DNA from: Chryseotalea sp. WA131a
GTDB taxonomy: Bacteria; Bacteroidota; Bacteroidia; Cytophagales; Cyclobacteriaceae
NCBI GenBank assembly: GCA_025370075.1
Contig: CP073016.1
Coordinates: 434,001-498,000 of the forward strand
DNA length: 64,000 nucleotides
Direction of reading: 5' to 3'
The notes beneath the pieces were generated by a model. It did no database searches, was not told the DNA's origin, and saw nothing but the letters and a program-made list of their open reading frames with translations. Every line of letters begins with the position of its first letter. Position 1 is the first letter of the stretch. This document shows positions 1 to 9,372 of this stretch, piece by piece. The position numbers and the translations under genes are program-made.

Positions 1-310
1 ATTAATTCATGATTGATATGATTCCGATGATTTAACCTTGCGGGTAGTAGGCAATTAGTAGCTGCTAAAATCAGAAGAATCAAATAAATCATTTATAACA
101 TAGTTAAGATTTTTTCTACCTAAACGATTGAGAGCCATGCAGTTTGTGTGGCTTTCTTTTTTTATATACTTCCATGCTTAGATTTCCATGAATTCTCTGT
201 AATTATACCGTGAAGTTTTTCTCCTAGAAACAACGAAATCTAACTAGTGACAACCGAAAACCCCAATACAAGATTCTTCCTTTTCTGAAATAGTACTGAT
301 TACCAATCTC
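1..310. other. Intergenic region, left end
   Basis: No convincing coding sequence is visible. The only structured element is a terminator-like hairpin at 130-163, described separately. The rest is AT-rich sequence leading to the M24-fold gene. No clear Bacteroidota promoter was identified directly in front of that gene. Confidence 0.5.
130..163 (+). terminator. Rho-independent terminator-like hairpin
   Basis: GAGAGCCA (130-137) pairs with TGGCTTTC (149-156) at 7 of 8 positions, with an 11-nt loop and a T-rich tract at 157-163. It would end a + strand gene lying mostly outside the window to the left. Confidence 0.5.
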
Positions 311-1687
311 ATGCCCACCATTCAATTACAATCCATTGATTTGCCAGAATTCGGCAAGTGCGAAGAGTTGCCACAAATTCCAATGCAACAATTTGAGTTG
401 CGTATAAAAAATACGTTGGCCCAAATGAATGAGCAGCAACTCGATTTTTTGCTTGTGTTTGCCGACCGAGAACACACCGCCAACTTGGCTTTTCTCACCA
501 ACCTGGATCCTCGTTTTGAAGAAGCCTTGTTGCTATTGGACAAGCATGGAAAACGGAAAATGTTGTTGGGCAATGAGTGTATGGGCTATACGGGTATTTG
601 CCCGATACCGATGGAGTTTGAACTGTTTCAAGATTTTAGTTTGATGGGGCAAGATCGAACCAAGTCGCGCTCGCTTGAAAAAATTCTAACCGAGTTTGGT
701 GTCCGCAAAAACTCAAGAGTGGGGTGCAGCTATTACAAATACCAACCACAGGACCAATCAGTTTTAGATATCCCTGCCTATCTAGCAGATCTATTGAGAA
801 AAGTTGTTGGGAATCTCGAATCTGTAGTAAATGCTTCTTCCATTTTTATGGATTTGGAAAAAGGCCTACGCCACCACAATTGTTTGGAAGAGTTGGTACG
901 GTTTGAGTGGGCAAGCACGCGTACATCCGATAGTATCAAAAATTTATTGGCTGAACTGAAACCGGGTGTGCGTGAGTACGAACTCGCCAAAAATTTTAGT
1001 AGCGATGGGCTGCCGTATTCTTGCCATCCTATGGTATCGAGTGGAAAGAAAGCTGCGATGGGCTTGAGCAGTCCTTCTGGAAATAAAGTAGCACTTAAAG
1101 ATACGTTCACTTGCGCCCTGGGCGTGCAAGGTGCATTGACGGCTCGTGCAGGGATGGTAGCTGAAAGCCCCGATCAATTAGATCAGCGCGTTGCTTTGTT
1201 TTATGAAGATTTTTGGAAGGGATATTTCAAAACTGTGGTAACGTGGTATGAAAGCATTGGTATCGGGGTTTCGGCTGGTGAGGTGAAAGCAAAAGTTGAG
1301 GCAGCACGAAACAAATCTGTTTTTGAATTTGCAGTCAATACTGGGCACACGCTGCATTTGGAGGAATGGGTGAATTCACCGTTCACCATCGGATCAATGG
1401 TAAAACTTTATTCAGGTATGGCTTTACAAATGGATATCATACCCGTAAGCAAAGGAGAATTTGTGTGCGCCAATATGGAAGATGGCATTGTGCTAGCCGA
1501 TGAAAAATTGCGAGCAGAGTGGGCTGAAAAATTTCCTGTTTCATGGAACCGCATTCAAAACAGGAGCGAGTTTATGATTCATCAAATTGGAATCAACCTA
1601 AAACCAGAAGTATTGCCGTTGAGCAATACACCCGCTTATTATAGTCCGTATCTTTTGAAAGCAAACAAGGTAGCGGTTTGCAGATGA
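311..1687 (+). CDS. M24/creatinase-fold protein, probably without metallopeptidase activity
   Basis: A 458-residue protein with the two-part layout of Xaa-Pro aminopeptidase-like M24 proteins: an N-terminal creatinase-like domain (about residues 25-175) and a C-terminal pita-bread-like domain (about 190-440). The family normally binds two metals through Asp, Asp, His, Glu and Glu. Here the segment expected to hold the two Asp residues (about 263-285) has none at the usual places. His346 (NTGHTLHLEE) and Glu390 (ANMEDGIV) remain, and the Glu of the usual TIEPG-like motif is Asp375. This suggests a pseudoenzyme or altered metal site. It is a single gene, convergent with the OmpA/PD40 gene 2 bp away. 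Fold assignment is reasonable; function is unknown. Confidence 0.75.
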   Translation: MPTIQLQSIDLPEFGKCEELPQIPMQQFELRIKNTLAQMNEQQLDFLLVFADREHTANLAFLTNLDPRFEEALLLLDKHGKRKMLLGNECMGYTGICPIPMEFELFQDFSLMGQDRTKSRSLEKILTEFGVRKNSRVGCSYYKYQPQDQSVLDIPAYLADLLRKVVGNLESVVNASSIFMDLEKGLRHHNCLEELVRFEWASTRTSDSIKNLLAELKPGVREYELAKNFSSDGLPYSCHPMVSSGKKAAMGLSSPSGNKVALKDTFTCALGVQGALTARAGMVAESPDQLDQRVALFYEDFWKGYFKTVVTWYESIGIGVSAGEVKAKVEAARNKSVFEFAVNTGHTLHLEEWVNSPFTIGSMVKLYSGMALQMDIIPVSKGEFVCANMEDGIVLADEKLRAEWAEKFPVSWNRIQNRSEFMIHQIGINLKPEVLPLSNTPAYYSPYLLKANKVAVCR

Positions 1688-1689
1688 TT

Positions 1690-3654
1690 TTATTCTTTCA
1701 CAATTTCAAACTCTACTCTTCGGTTCATTTGTTTGTGTTCTTCCGTTTCTTCCTTTTGCACGATGGGCAGGGCACTTCCATAGCCGGTGGCGGATATTCT
1801 ATCGGTAGCAACTAAAAATTCTTTGATCAGAAATGCTTTGATGGCATCTGCTCGATCTTGCGATAGCTTTAAGTTCAATTTTTCATCTCCGGCCGAATCG
1901 GTGTGCCCTGAAATAAGGAGTTTGGTTTCGGGGTGGTCGATCAAAAAATTGCCCATTTTGTCTAGGTCCTCTTTCATACTGAGTAAAATATCTGCTTTCC
2001 CGTTTTCAAACTCTAATGACCGAAAGGCAATTTTGCGTTGAAGTGGTTCGGCTACTCGATTGATTTCTTTAGCACCATCCAAAAAGAAAATTTCTTCTAT
2101 CCTAAAATAATCATCGCCCTGAATAATCAACAAATAATTTCTTTTGTTGATGAGTTCAAAATCAAAGGTTCCATCTTTTTGAATGTATTTGGGAGCTACT
2201 TCAACACCTTTGTCTAAATCGATAACCGAAACAATTCCTCCCAGTGGTTTTCCATTTTGGTCTATGAGGGAACCGCGTAAATGAGTGGTGGCTAGCGGCT
2301 GCGCCTCCATCGGCACGGGGAAGGAATATAAGTCTAAATTCTTTTTCTTGTCTTCATTGCTGCGGGCATAGTACAAATCCTGCGATTGCGAATCGATGGT
2401 AAAATAGTATTCATCGCCTGCGCCATTTACCAGCGGACCAATATTTTTTGGTTCTGTCCAGTTGCCACCTGCTTTGTTGGTTTTATAAATATCGAATCCA
2501 CCAAAGTTGAGTGGCTGTCCATTTGAACTAAAATAAAGCACGTTGAATTTGTGATGAAAGAAGGGGCTTACTTCGCTATTCAATGTGTTGATAACCGGGC
2601 CCATGTTTTTTGCCCGTTGCCAATTGCCTTTCGTGTCTTTAACCGAATAGTAAATATCAGATAGGCCAAAGCCACCCACGCGATTGGAAGCAAAGAAAAG
2701 TGTGTCGCCTCGATGCGAGAGCGAAGGGTGCGAATCCCACCCCGAACTGTTAACAGCCGAGCCAAGATTTTTGATGTCTGACCAAGTACTGTCTTTATTC
2801 AATTTAGCTGAATAGAGATCGCAATTACCCAATCCTCCGGGTGCATTGCAACGAGAAAAATAAAGCGACTTTCCATCTTTGCCCAAACAGGCAGAGCCTT
2901 CGTTGAAATGGGTGTTGATCGTTTTGAACTCTTCCGCGGCCGTCCACGCACCGTCTACCTTTAGGGTGAAGAAAAGATCTTCGTTGTAGGCGCGCTCTTG
3001 GTGGGTGTTGCGCTTGGAAGTAAATAATAGAATAAAATCGGCACTGCCCATGGCGGGGCCATAATCTTCTTTGTCGGAGTTGATGCCATCGTCCATGCGC
3101 ACTAACACTGAGTGTGGTGGTCGAAGTGTATCAATTTCTTTTCTGTAGTCCACTAGGTTATAGTACAAATCGAGGGGCACATAGTTCTCTTTTTTTTCGG
3201 TCTCCACCGATTCGTAGCGTTTATATAAATCATTGATGTTGATGCCTTGCTGGTGATGTTTTAAAAGAAGTTTGTATAAAAGCACGGCTTCCCCTTTCGG
3301 TCCTAGCTTTTCGGATAGTTGCGCAAGGCGCCAGAGCAGCGGCACATTCTTAGCAAAATTTTCAATACCAAAGTTTTTTACATAGGTGCGCAAGAGCCTG
3401 TACATCTCGGCTTCATTGCCACTTTTTTCGTTTTGCTGTAATTGCTTGAGTTTGCCCGCATCGCTGTAAAGCCGCACTTTGTTGATGTTCGGGAAATCAA
3501 ATAAATCTGACTGGCTGAACGTGGTGAGCGAATCTTGCAGCTTCACCGTGCCGCCTTTCTTGAATTTTTTTGGGTTTTGCGCAGGCAGCGTTACCGATGC
3601 TGCGGTTAGCAAAAAAAGTAAAAACCAAAAACTGTTTTTCTGTGTAACGTTCAT
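1690..3654 (-). CDS. OmpA-family outer membrane protein with PD40 propeller
   Basis: About 654 residues from the preferred start at 3654, which begins directly with a signal peptide (MNVTQKNSFWFLLFLL, cleavage near LPAQ). The frame extends to 3675 but the extra residues precede the signal sequence. Order of parts: a helical, TPR-like N-terminal region, a series of WD40-like PD40 repeats (motifs such as LYFSSNG and LFFASNRVGG), a carboxypeptidase-regulatory-like beta domain (LRGSLIDQNGKPLGG) and a C-terminal OmpA peptidoglycan-binding domain (SGHTDSAGDEKLNLKLSQDRADA). This architecture is common in Bacteroidota, where such proteins link the outer membrane to peptidoglycan and some work with gliding or type IX secretion. 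The specific role here is not known. Confidence 0.85.
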   Translation of the reverse strand: MNVTQKNSFWFLLFLLTAASVTLPAQNPKKFKKGGTVKLQDSLTTFSQSDLFDFPNINKVRLYSDAGKLKQLQQNEKSGNEAEMYRLLRTYVKNFGIENFAKNVPLLWRLAQLSEKLGPKGEAVLLYKLLLKHHQQGININDLYKRYESVETEKKENYVPLDLYYNLVDYRKEIDTLRPPHSVLVRMDDGINSDKEDYGPAMGSADFILLFTSKRNTHQERAYNEDLFFTLKVDGAWTAAEEFKTINTHFNEGSACLGKDGKSLYFSRCNAPGGLGNCDLYSAKLNKDSTWSDIKNLGSAVNSSGWDSHPSLSHRGDTLFFASNRVGGFGLSDIYYSVKDTKGNWQRAKNMGPVINTLNSEVSPFFHHKFNVLYFSSNGQPLNFGGFDIYKTNKAGGNWTEPKNIGPLVNGAGDEYYFTIDSQSQDLYYARSNEDKKKNLDLYSFPVPMEAQPLATTHLRGSLIDQNGKPLGGIVSVIDLDKGVEVAPKYIQKDGTFDFELINKRNYLLIIQGDDYFRIEEIFFLDGAKEINRVAEPLQRKIAFRSLEFENGKADILLSMKEDLDKMGNFLIDHPETKLLISGHTDSAGDEKLNLKLSQDRADAIKAFLIKEFLVATDRISATGYGSALPIVQKEETEEHKQMNRRVEFEIVKE

Positions 3655-3752
3655 TCGGTTTATTTCACTCACCACGAAAAATGTAACAAATTTGAGACTT
3701 TAGCAAGTGATTTAATTTTGCAACTCTTGAGGGACTGTGCTTGGGATAAAAC

Positions 3753-3768
3753 TGGCACAGCTATTGAC
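3753..3768 (+). promoter_or_regulatory. Possible sigma-54-like -24/-12 element upstream of lon
   Basis: TGGCAC, five bases, TTGAC: the -24 half is perfect and GG-N10-G spacing is right, but the -12 GC is GA. It lies 63 bp before the preferred lon start. A single weak match; no enhancer site was identified. Confidence 0.2.
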
Positions 3769-3830
3769 ATCCTAACTCTCTTTACCGTTTCTGTTGTAGG
3801 CTACGGTTTTTTGTGTCAAATTGGCATTAT

Positions 3831-6293
3831 ATGTTTAAATCATTGGCTGCGCCCATCGTTCAAGAAGAGTCTGAAGAGTTAATACAGTTGATTAATCCTG
3901 AGCAGGAGATGGACATCAAACCGGAAGAAATGCCGGAAGAGGTTTCCATTTTACCGATCAAAAATACGGTACTTTTTCCGGGCGTGGTGATTCCTATTAC
4001 CGTTACCCGCCAAAAATCCATCAAGCTGATTAAAAAAGCGTATGAAGGCAAGCGCATTATTGGCGTGGTGGCTCAGAAAAACAAACAGGCCGAAGAACCA
4101 GGGGTAGATGACCTGTTTCGGTTCGGCACGGTGGCGCGCATCATCAAAATGTTGGTGTTGCCAGATGGCAATACCACCGTAATCATTCAAGGCAAAAACC
4201 GATTTTCCATTAAGGAGTTTATAAAGGAAGAACCTTTTTTAACAGCCCACATTACGCTGCTCAGTGATGATTTATCGACAGTTGATAGCAAAGAGACAAA
4301 GGCATTGGTGCAATCGTTGAAAGATGCGGCCACCAAAATTTTAAAACTCAATCCGGAAATTCCCCAAGAGGCGCAGTTCGCGCTCGATAATATTCAAAGC
4401 ATTCCATTTCTCATTCATTTTTTAGCCTCTAACTTAAATGTGGATGTAGCCGACAAGCAAAAGATTTTGGAGAGCATCTCTATTACTGAACGAGGAACGT
4501 TGCTGTTGCAATACATGCTGAAGGAAATCCAATTGTTGGAGATCAAGCACGAGATACAGAAGAAAGTACACACCGACATTGACTCGCAGCAGCGCGATTA
4601 TTTTTTGCGCCAGCAGATGAAGGTGCTTCAAGATGAGTTGGGTTACGATGGCCCCGAGAAAGAAATTGAAAAACTGCGTAAGCGTGGTGCAGAGAAAAAA
4701 TGGCCAAAAATTGCTTCCGAACATTTTGCGAAAGAAATGGACAAGTTGCAGCGTACCAATCCGCAAGCTCCTGATTTCCCGATTGGGATGACGTATGCTG
4801 AATTCATGCTCGATTTGCCATGGGAAGATTGCACCACTGACAATTTTGATTTGAAAAATGCGCGCAAGATTTTAGATAAAGACCATTTTGGTTTAGAGAA
4901 AGTAAAGAACCGCATCATCGAATATTTGGCGGTGCTGAAGTTGAAGCAAGATATGAAGGGGCCGATTTTGTGTTTGTATGGTCCGCCTGGAGTGGGGAAG
5001 ACCTCATTGGGAAAATCGATTGCCAAAGCTTTGCAGCGAAACTATATCCGCCTGTCGCTGGGAGGAGTGCACGATGAAGCAGAGATACGTGGCCACCGCA
5101 AAACATATATTGGTGCGATGCCCGGAAAAATTTTAGCCAACTTGAAGAAAGCAAAATCATCGAATCCGGTTTTTGTGTTAGATGAGATTGACAAGGTGCG
5201 GTCAGAATTTAGGGGAGACCCTTCATCCGCTTTGCTGGAAGTACTAGACCCTGAGCAAAATAACTTGTTTGGCGACAATTATCTCGATGTAGAATACGAT
5301 TTATCGAAAGTACTTTTTATTGCTACAGCCAATTCGTTAGATACCATTCAACCAGCTTTGCGCGATCGAATGGAGATAATCGAAATTACAGGCTATACCA
5401 TTGAAGAGAAACTGCAAATCGCCATCAAACATTTAGTGCCCAAGCAATTGAAAGAGCACGGCTTGGGCGAAAGCGAAGTGAAATTTGAAAAAGAGGCGTT
5501 ACTGAAAATAATTGAAGGCTATACACGTGAGTCGGGTGTACGGGGACTTGAACGGAAAATTGGTTCGGTCGTTCGCCAGATTGCCAAAGCAAAAGCAATG
5601 GACGATTCTTTTGATAAAACCATAACGATTGCATTTGTGGTGAAGGCATTGGGAGCAGAAATTTTTGATGAAGAATTATACCAAGGCAACGACTTAGCAG
5701 GTGTGGTTACTGGCTTGGCCTGGACACAGGTAGGTGGCGATATTTTGTTTGTAGAGTCGAGCTTGAGTAGAGGAAAAGGAGGACTTACGATTTCTGGTCA
5801 GTTGGGTGACGTGATGAAAGAATCGGCCATGGCTGCATTGTCTTATTTAAAGTCAAATGCTGAGTCGTTAAAAATTGATTATCGGATTTTTCAGCAATAC
5901 GATTTGCACATTCACGTGCCGGCAGGCGCGGTGCCGAAAGATGGCCCTTCCGCAGGCATTACGATGTTAACGTCACTCGCTTCCATTTTCACCCAACGAA
6001 AGGTAAAATCTAACTTAGCGATGACGGGCGAGATTACTTTACGCGGAAAAGTATTGCCTGTGGGCGGCATCAAAGAAAAAATATTGGCGGCCAAACGCGG
6101 AGGCATCAAAGAAATTATCTTAAGCCAAAAGAACAAGCGCGACATCAGTGAAATCGAGAAAGGGTATATCAAAGGATTGACTTTCCATTACGTGGATACC
6201 GTTGATGAAGTGTTAAAGATTGCTTTGCTGAAAGAGAAGGTGGAGAAGCCGTTGGAGTTCAAGATAGAAGCGGCTTTGGCTGCAACCAAATAG
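3831..6293 (+). CDS. lon: ATP-dependent protease Lon (La)
   Basis: An 820-residue LonA protease from the ATG at 3831. The frame also contains a GTG at 3813, but the ATG gives the usual family length. Domains in order: N-terminal substrate-binding LON domain (about 35-240), long coiled helical region with the conserved QQRDYFLRQQMKVLQDELG segment, AAA+ module with Walker A GPPGVGKTS (about 383) and Walker B FVLDEIDK, then the serine-lysine protease domain with catalytic Ser in PKDGPSAGI (about 706) and Lys in GGIKEKILAA (about 746). It is a cytosolic hexamer that degrades misfolded and regulatory proteins. It stands as a single gene with its own 150-bp upstream region and a hairpin after the stop. 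Confidence 0.97.
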   Translation: MFKSLAAPIVQEESEELIQLINPEQEMDIKPEEMPEEVSILPIKNTVLFPGVVIPITVTRQKSIKLIKKAYEGKRIIGVVAQKNKQAEEPGVDDLFRFGTVARIIKMLVLPDGNTTVIIQGKNRFSIKEFIKEEPFLTAHITLLSDDLSTVDSKETKALVQSLKDAATKILKLNPEIPQEAQFALDNIQSIPFLIHFLASNLNVDVADKQKILESISITERGTLLLQYMLKEIQLLEIKHEIQKKVHTDIDSQQRDYFLRQQMKVLQDELGYDGPEKEIEKLRKRGAEKKWPKIASEHFAKEMDKLQRTNPQAPDFPIGMTYAEFMLDLPWEDCTTDNFDLKNARKILDKDHFGLEKVKNRIIEYLAVLKLKQDMKGPILCLYGPPGVGKTSLGKSIAKALQRNYIRLSLGGVHDEAEIRGHRKTYIGAMPGKILANLKKAKSSNPVFVLDEIDKVRSEFRGDPSSALLEVLDPEQNNLFGDNYLDVEYDLSKVLFIATANSLDTIQPALRDRMEIIEITGYTIEEKLQIAIKHLVPKQLKEHGLGESEVKFEKEALLKIIEGYTRESGVRGLERKIGSVVRQIAKAKAMDDSFDKTITIAFVVKALGAEIFDEELYQGNDLAGVVTGLAWTQVGGDILFVESSLSRGKGGLTISGQLGDVMKESAMAALSYLKSNAESLKIDYRIFQQYDLHIHVPAGAVPKDGPSAGITMLTSLASIFTQRKVKSNLAMTGEITLRGKVLPVGGIKEKILAAKRGGIKEIILSQKNKRDISEIEKGYIKGLTFHYVDTVDEVLKIALLKEKVEKPLEFKIEAALAATK

Positions 6294-6298
6294 TGAAA

Positions 6299-6319
6299 AT
6301 AATCTAATACTTAGATTAT
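6299..6319 (+). terminator. Hairpin downstream of lon
   Basis: ATAATCTAA, TAC, TTAGATTAT form a perfect 9-bp stem with a 3-nt loop starting 5 bp after the lon stop. The stem is AT-rich and the following T tract is short, so it may be a weak terminator or an mRNA 3' end stabiliser. Confidence 0.4.
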
Positions 6320-6441
6320 CAAATTTTCAGAATTCTTTTAGAAAAAAGAATCTTAACTGGGTGGAAATTACAGTTATCTACCTTGCGCCAGACATCATTC
6401 CACAACGAAAAATAGCTGGAGGCGGTTTTCATGTAAGTTTT

Positions 6442-6479
6442 TTTGCTGTTCTTAAAGAATGTAATACATTTGTATTACA
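6442..6479 (+). promoter_or_regulatory. Toxin-antitoxin promoter with embedded palindromic operator
   Basis: A textbook Bacteroidota promoter, TTTG (6442-6445), 19 nt, TACATTTG (6465-6472), precedes the antitoxin ATG at 6492. The -7 element lies inside a perfect inverted repeat, TGTAATACATTTGTATTACA (6460-6479). A repressor bound there would block the promoter, which fits autoregulation by the ribbon-helix-helix antitoxin. Promoter and palindrome are seen directly; the binding partner is inferred. Confidence 0.75.
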
Positions 6480-6491
6480 AATTCAATTTAT

Positions 6492-6740
6492 ATGCTAAAC
6501 GTCAGGCTTTCAGATGATACCGAAAATGAGTTGGCGAGATATTGCCTTGATGAAGGCGTTTCTAAGTCAATGGTTGTAAAAGAAGCCCTCGAGGCTTACC
6601 TCGTTCAACGCAGAAAAACAAAAAGCCCTTTTGAAGCGGGCGCTGATTTGTTTGGGCAGGAGGGGAGCGGCTCCAAAAATAACTCAACTTCGTACAAGAA
6701 AAAGCTAAAACAAAAACTGCATGCAAAGCACGCTCATTGA
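6492..6740 (+). CDS. Ribbon-helix-helix antitoxin (VapB/CopG-like)
   Basis: An 82-residue protein. The N-terminal 40 residues (MLNVRLSDDTENELARYCL, then SKSMVVKEALEAYL) match a ribbon-helix-helix DNA-binding domain: a short beta strand followed by two helices. The basic, low-complexity C-terminal half is the part expected to wrap around the toxin. The 3' end overlaps the PIN toxin start by 20 bp, so the two are translationally coupled. A palindromic operator lies directly upstream. Confidence 0.8.
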   Translation: MLNVRLSDDTENELARYCLDEGVSKSMVVKEALEAYLVQRRKTKSPFEAGADLFGQEGSGSKNNSTSYKKKLKQKLHAKHAH

Positions 6741-7131
6741 TGCGGGGCCACTTATCGCTTTGTTTGACAAGGACGATAGCTATCATGAGCGCGCAATATC
6801 TTTTCTGAAGCGCTGTCAGGGTTCTTTGATCACTACATGGCCTGTGATTACCGAAGTATCGCACATGCTCGATTTTAGTGTAAAGACCCAAATCAATTTT
6901 CTGAAGTGGATTAACCGTGGAGGCCTTCAAATTTTCGAATTGGAATTTCACGATTTGGTTAGAATCATCGATCTCAGCGAAAAATTTGCCGATGTGCCCA
7001 TGGACTTTGCCGATGCTACTTTGATTGTCGCTTCAGAAGCCAAAGGCATTACAAAAATCGCCAGCGTTGATTCCGATTTTTATGTGTATCGCGATATTCG
7101 GAAAAAGTACCTGAAGAATGTTTTTATTTAG
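6721..7131 (+). CDS. PIN-domain ribonuclease toxin (VapC-like)
   Basis: A 136-residue PIN domain starting inside the antitoxin gene. The acidic residues of the active site are visible: Asp in STLIDAGPLIALFD near the N-terminus, Glu in ITEVSHML, Asp in MDFADATLIVAS and Asp in ASVDSDFYVYR. VapC toxins cleave tRNA or rRNA when freed from their antitoxin. Here the partner is the ribbon-helix-helix protein just upstream. The target RNA cannot be read from sequence. Confidence 0.85.
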   Translation: MQSTLIDAGPLIALFDKDDSYHERAISFLKRCQGSLITTWPVITEVSHMLDFSVKTQINFLKWINRGGLQIFELEFHDLVRIIDLSEKFADVPMDFADATLIVASEAKGITKIASVDSDFYVYRDIRKKYLKNVFI

Positions 7132-7158
7132 GCAGTGCAAGTCAAGCAGACCAAACAA

Positions 7159-7195
7159 GTACAAATTAAGCATTCGACTACCAGATTTGTACAAT
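7159..7195. repeat. 37-bp inverted-repeat element, copy 1
   Basis: GTACAAAT (7159-7166) and ATTTGTAC (7185-7192) are perfect inverted arms around an 18-nt centre that includes CATTCGACT. It sits between the convergent toxin and HelD genes. A second copy in the same orientation, 30 of 37 bases identical, is at 10634-10670. Confidence 0.6.
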
Positions 7196-7203
7196 TTAAA
7201 AAT

Positions 7204-9252
7204 TCACCGACTTATAAAAGTGGTCATCTCTTCTGTAAACGTAATCGAGAGTTTGTGCATGGCGCGCGTACAAGCGATGTAGAGCATGCTCTTATCCACA
7301 GCCGTGTGGTAATTGCGGGCGGATGCAAACGGAATGATTACTTCATCAAACTCCAAACCTTTTGCGAGATGTGGGGTGGTGATGATCACTCCTTCGAAAA
7401 AAGTGGTGCTATCTGCAGTGAGCAAATGAACCTTATGCGTTTTCCGTAATGAATCAAAAATGAGCTTTGCTTGATTGGCGGTTTTGCAAAGAATGCCAAG
7501 CGATTGGTGCGTAGAATTTTTGAATTGTACGAGCAGCGATTGGATTGCCTCCAGCTCTTGCGCATCGCTGCTAAAACCTGTTATGGTAGGTTTTTCTCCG
7601 TGCCGCTCCATGGCGATAACGTTTGGATTGGTTGAGATTTGTTGTGCAAATGTCGTTATCTCGTAGGTAGACCGATAGCTTCTGAATAGTTTTACGATTT
7701 CGGCTTGCGGAAAAACTTCTTCTATGCCTTCTGCCGAAGAGGCACTATACGGATTTACCGTTTGACCCACATCGCCAAGTATTGTTTTCTTGCAGGTGAA
7801 CAAGCGAGACAGCACCGCATATTGCACAGGTGTGTAATCCTGCATCTCATCGATGAGTAAGTGTTTCACATAATCATTCGCTTGAAAACCTTCCAGGCGC
7901 ATGGTGAAATAGATTAAGGGAAATACATCCGCGTATTCCAGCTTGTCCTCTTCCATGGTGCGAAACATTTCAGGTTTGCCCAACCACTTGAAAAAATCTT
8001 GGTATAAACCAAACGCATTTCCGATTTTGAACATGCGTGGCACGGCTTCCCAGATTTTTGTTTTCTCTTGACCGGTGAGTTTACGCTGTACTTGATTGCG
8101 TAAATGATTCTGCACATCCTTTACCACTTCCGGGAATCTTTTCAACAGCGGAATTCGGTGATAGGCCCTGAACCGCTCCTGAATAAATGGGAATGGAATA
8201 ACGGTATTGCCTACACGGAGTTCGGAGAAGGTGAAGTAGTTGTTTTCGATGTAGATAAGATAGCGGTTGAGAAAGCGTAAAAATTCAAACGATGCTTTGA
8301 AGCGAATGCGCTCGATATAAGCAGCATCTGGTTTTTCTAATAGCCAAGCAACTTGTTGAAAGAAAGTTTGGAACGTGTATTTATCTTCAAGCAAGTAGAC
8401 AGCCAATTCTTCCATACCCATTTCGGGGATGTGCTCTTCACCCAATTCGGGCAGCACGTTGCTGATATAATCAGAAAATATTTTGTTGGGCGAAAGGATG
8501 AGGATGTCTTTCGCACGAATCTCATCGCGGAAGCGGTATAACAAAAACGCAATGCGGTGTAGTGCGATGGATGTTTTGCCTGAGCCCGCTACGCCTTGAA
8601 TAATCATTACTGTGGCCGACTCGTTTCGGATTACTGCATTTTGGTCTCGCTGAATGGTGGCGACTATGTTCTTCATCTTGTCGTCTGCAGATTTGCTGAG
8701 TTCTTGCTGCAGCACCTCATCGTGGATGTTCACCGCATTCTCGATCATAAATTCCATCTTTCCCTTCCTGATTTTATACTGCCGCTTCAAAGCAATCTCG
8801 CCTGTTACCTTGCCTGACGGAGTTTGATAGAATGCTTCGCCTAACTCAAAATCGTAAAACATTGAAGAGATGGGCGCGCGCCAATCGTACACCAAATTGG
8901 CTTTTTGTAAATCATCAAAAAAAGTATGGATACCAATGTAAATGGCAGCCCGGTTATCATTGTTGATAAAATCAATGCGACCGAAGTAGGGCGAGTCAAT
9001 CAGCTTTAGCATTTTGCCCTTTCGCGTCACCGTATTTTCGCCTGCAGAGGCCATGCGATTGACGGATTGATCGGCTGAAACCTTATCCGCTTCATCCATG
9101 CTCGACTGATGTTCGTGCATGTACTCTTTTTTTTGTCGCAATTCTTCGGCATAGTTCTTTACTCGGTCGTCTATGCGCCTGATGGCTTGCAAAAGCGTTT
9201 CTTTTATAGACTCCAGAAACTCCAACTCTTCTTGCTTACTACTATTGATCAT
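7204..9252 (-). CDS. HelD-like superfamily 1 helicase/ATPase
   Basis: 682 residues. An N-terminal coiled-coil arm (about 1-60, many Glu and Lys) is followed by a UvrD/Rep-type ATPase with Walker A GVAGSGKTSIALHRIA (about 220), the DEMQDYT motif and the C-terminal ACTRAMHKL motif. This order matches HelD, which binds RNA polymerase and uses ATP to release it from stalled complexes; a role in DNA repair, as in UvrD, is the alternative. It is on the minus strand as a single gene and ends 4 bp from the adjoining repeat element. Confidence 0.85.
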   Translation of the reverse strand: MINSSKQEELEFLESIKETLLQAIRRIDDRVKNYAEELRQKKEYMHEHQSSMDEADKVSADQSVNRMASAGENTVTRKGKMLKLIDSPYFGRIDFINNDNRAAIYIGIHTFFDDLQKANLVYDWRAPISSMFYDFELGEAFYQTPSGKVTGEIALKRQYKIRKGKMEFMIENAVNIHDEVLQQELSKSADDKMKNIVATIQRDQNAVIRNESATVMIIQGVAGSGKTSIALHRIAFLLYRFRDEIRAKDILILSPNKIFSDYISNVLPELGEEHIPEMGMEELAVYLLEDKYTFQTFFQQVAWLLEKPDAAYIERIRFKASFEFLRFLNRYLIYIENNYFTFSELRVGNTVIPFPFIQERFRAYHRIPLLKRFPEVVKDVQNHLRNQVQRKLTGQEKTKIWEAVPRMFKIGNAFGLYQDFFKWLGKPEMFRTMEEDKLEYADVFPLIYFTMRLEGFQANDYVKHLLIDEMQDYTPVQYAVLSRLFTCKKTILGDVGQTVNPYSASSAEGIEEVFPQAEIVKLFRSYRSTYEITTFAQQISTNPNVIAMERHGEKPTITGFSSDAQELEAIQSLLVQFKNSTHQSLGILCKTANQAKLIFDSLRKTHKVHLLTADSTTFFEGVIITTPHLAKGLEFDEVIIPFASARNYHTAVDKSMLYIACTRAMHKLSITFTEEMTTFISR

Positions 9253-9372
9253 GAAGTTGATTAAGCTGCAAAGATAAGACGGTAGAATTTCTATTTGTGA
9301 AATTCTTTAAGTTCAAGAAAATGTAGGTACGAAGATTCTGCGATGAGTAGAAAGACTTAGCTAATCTAATGA

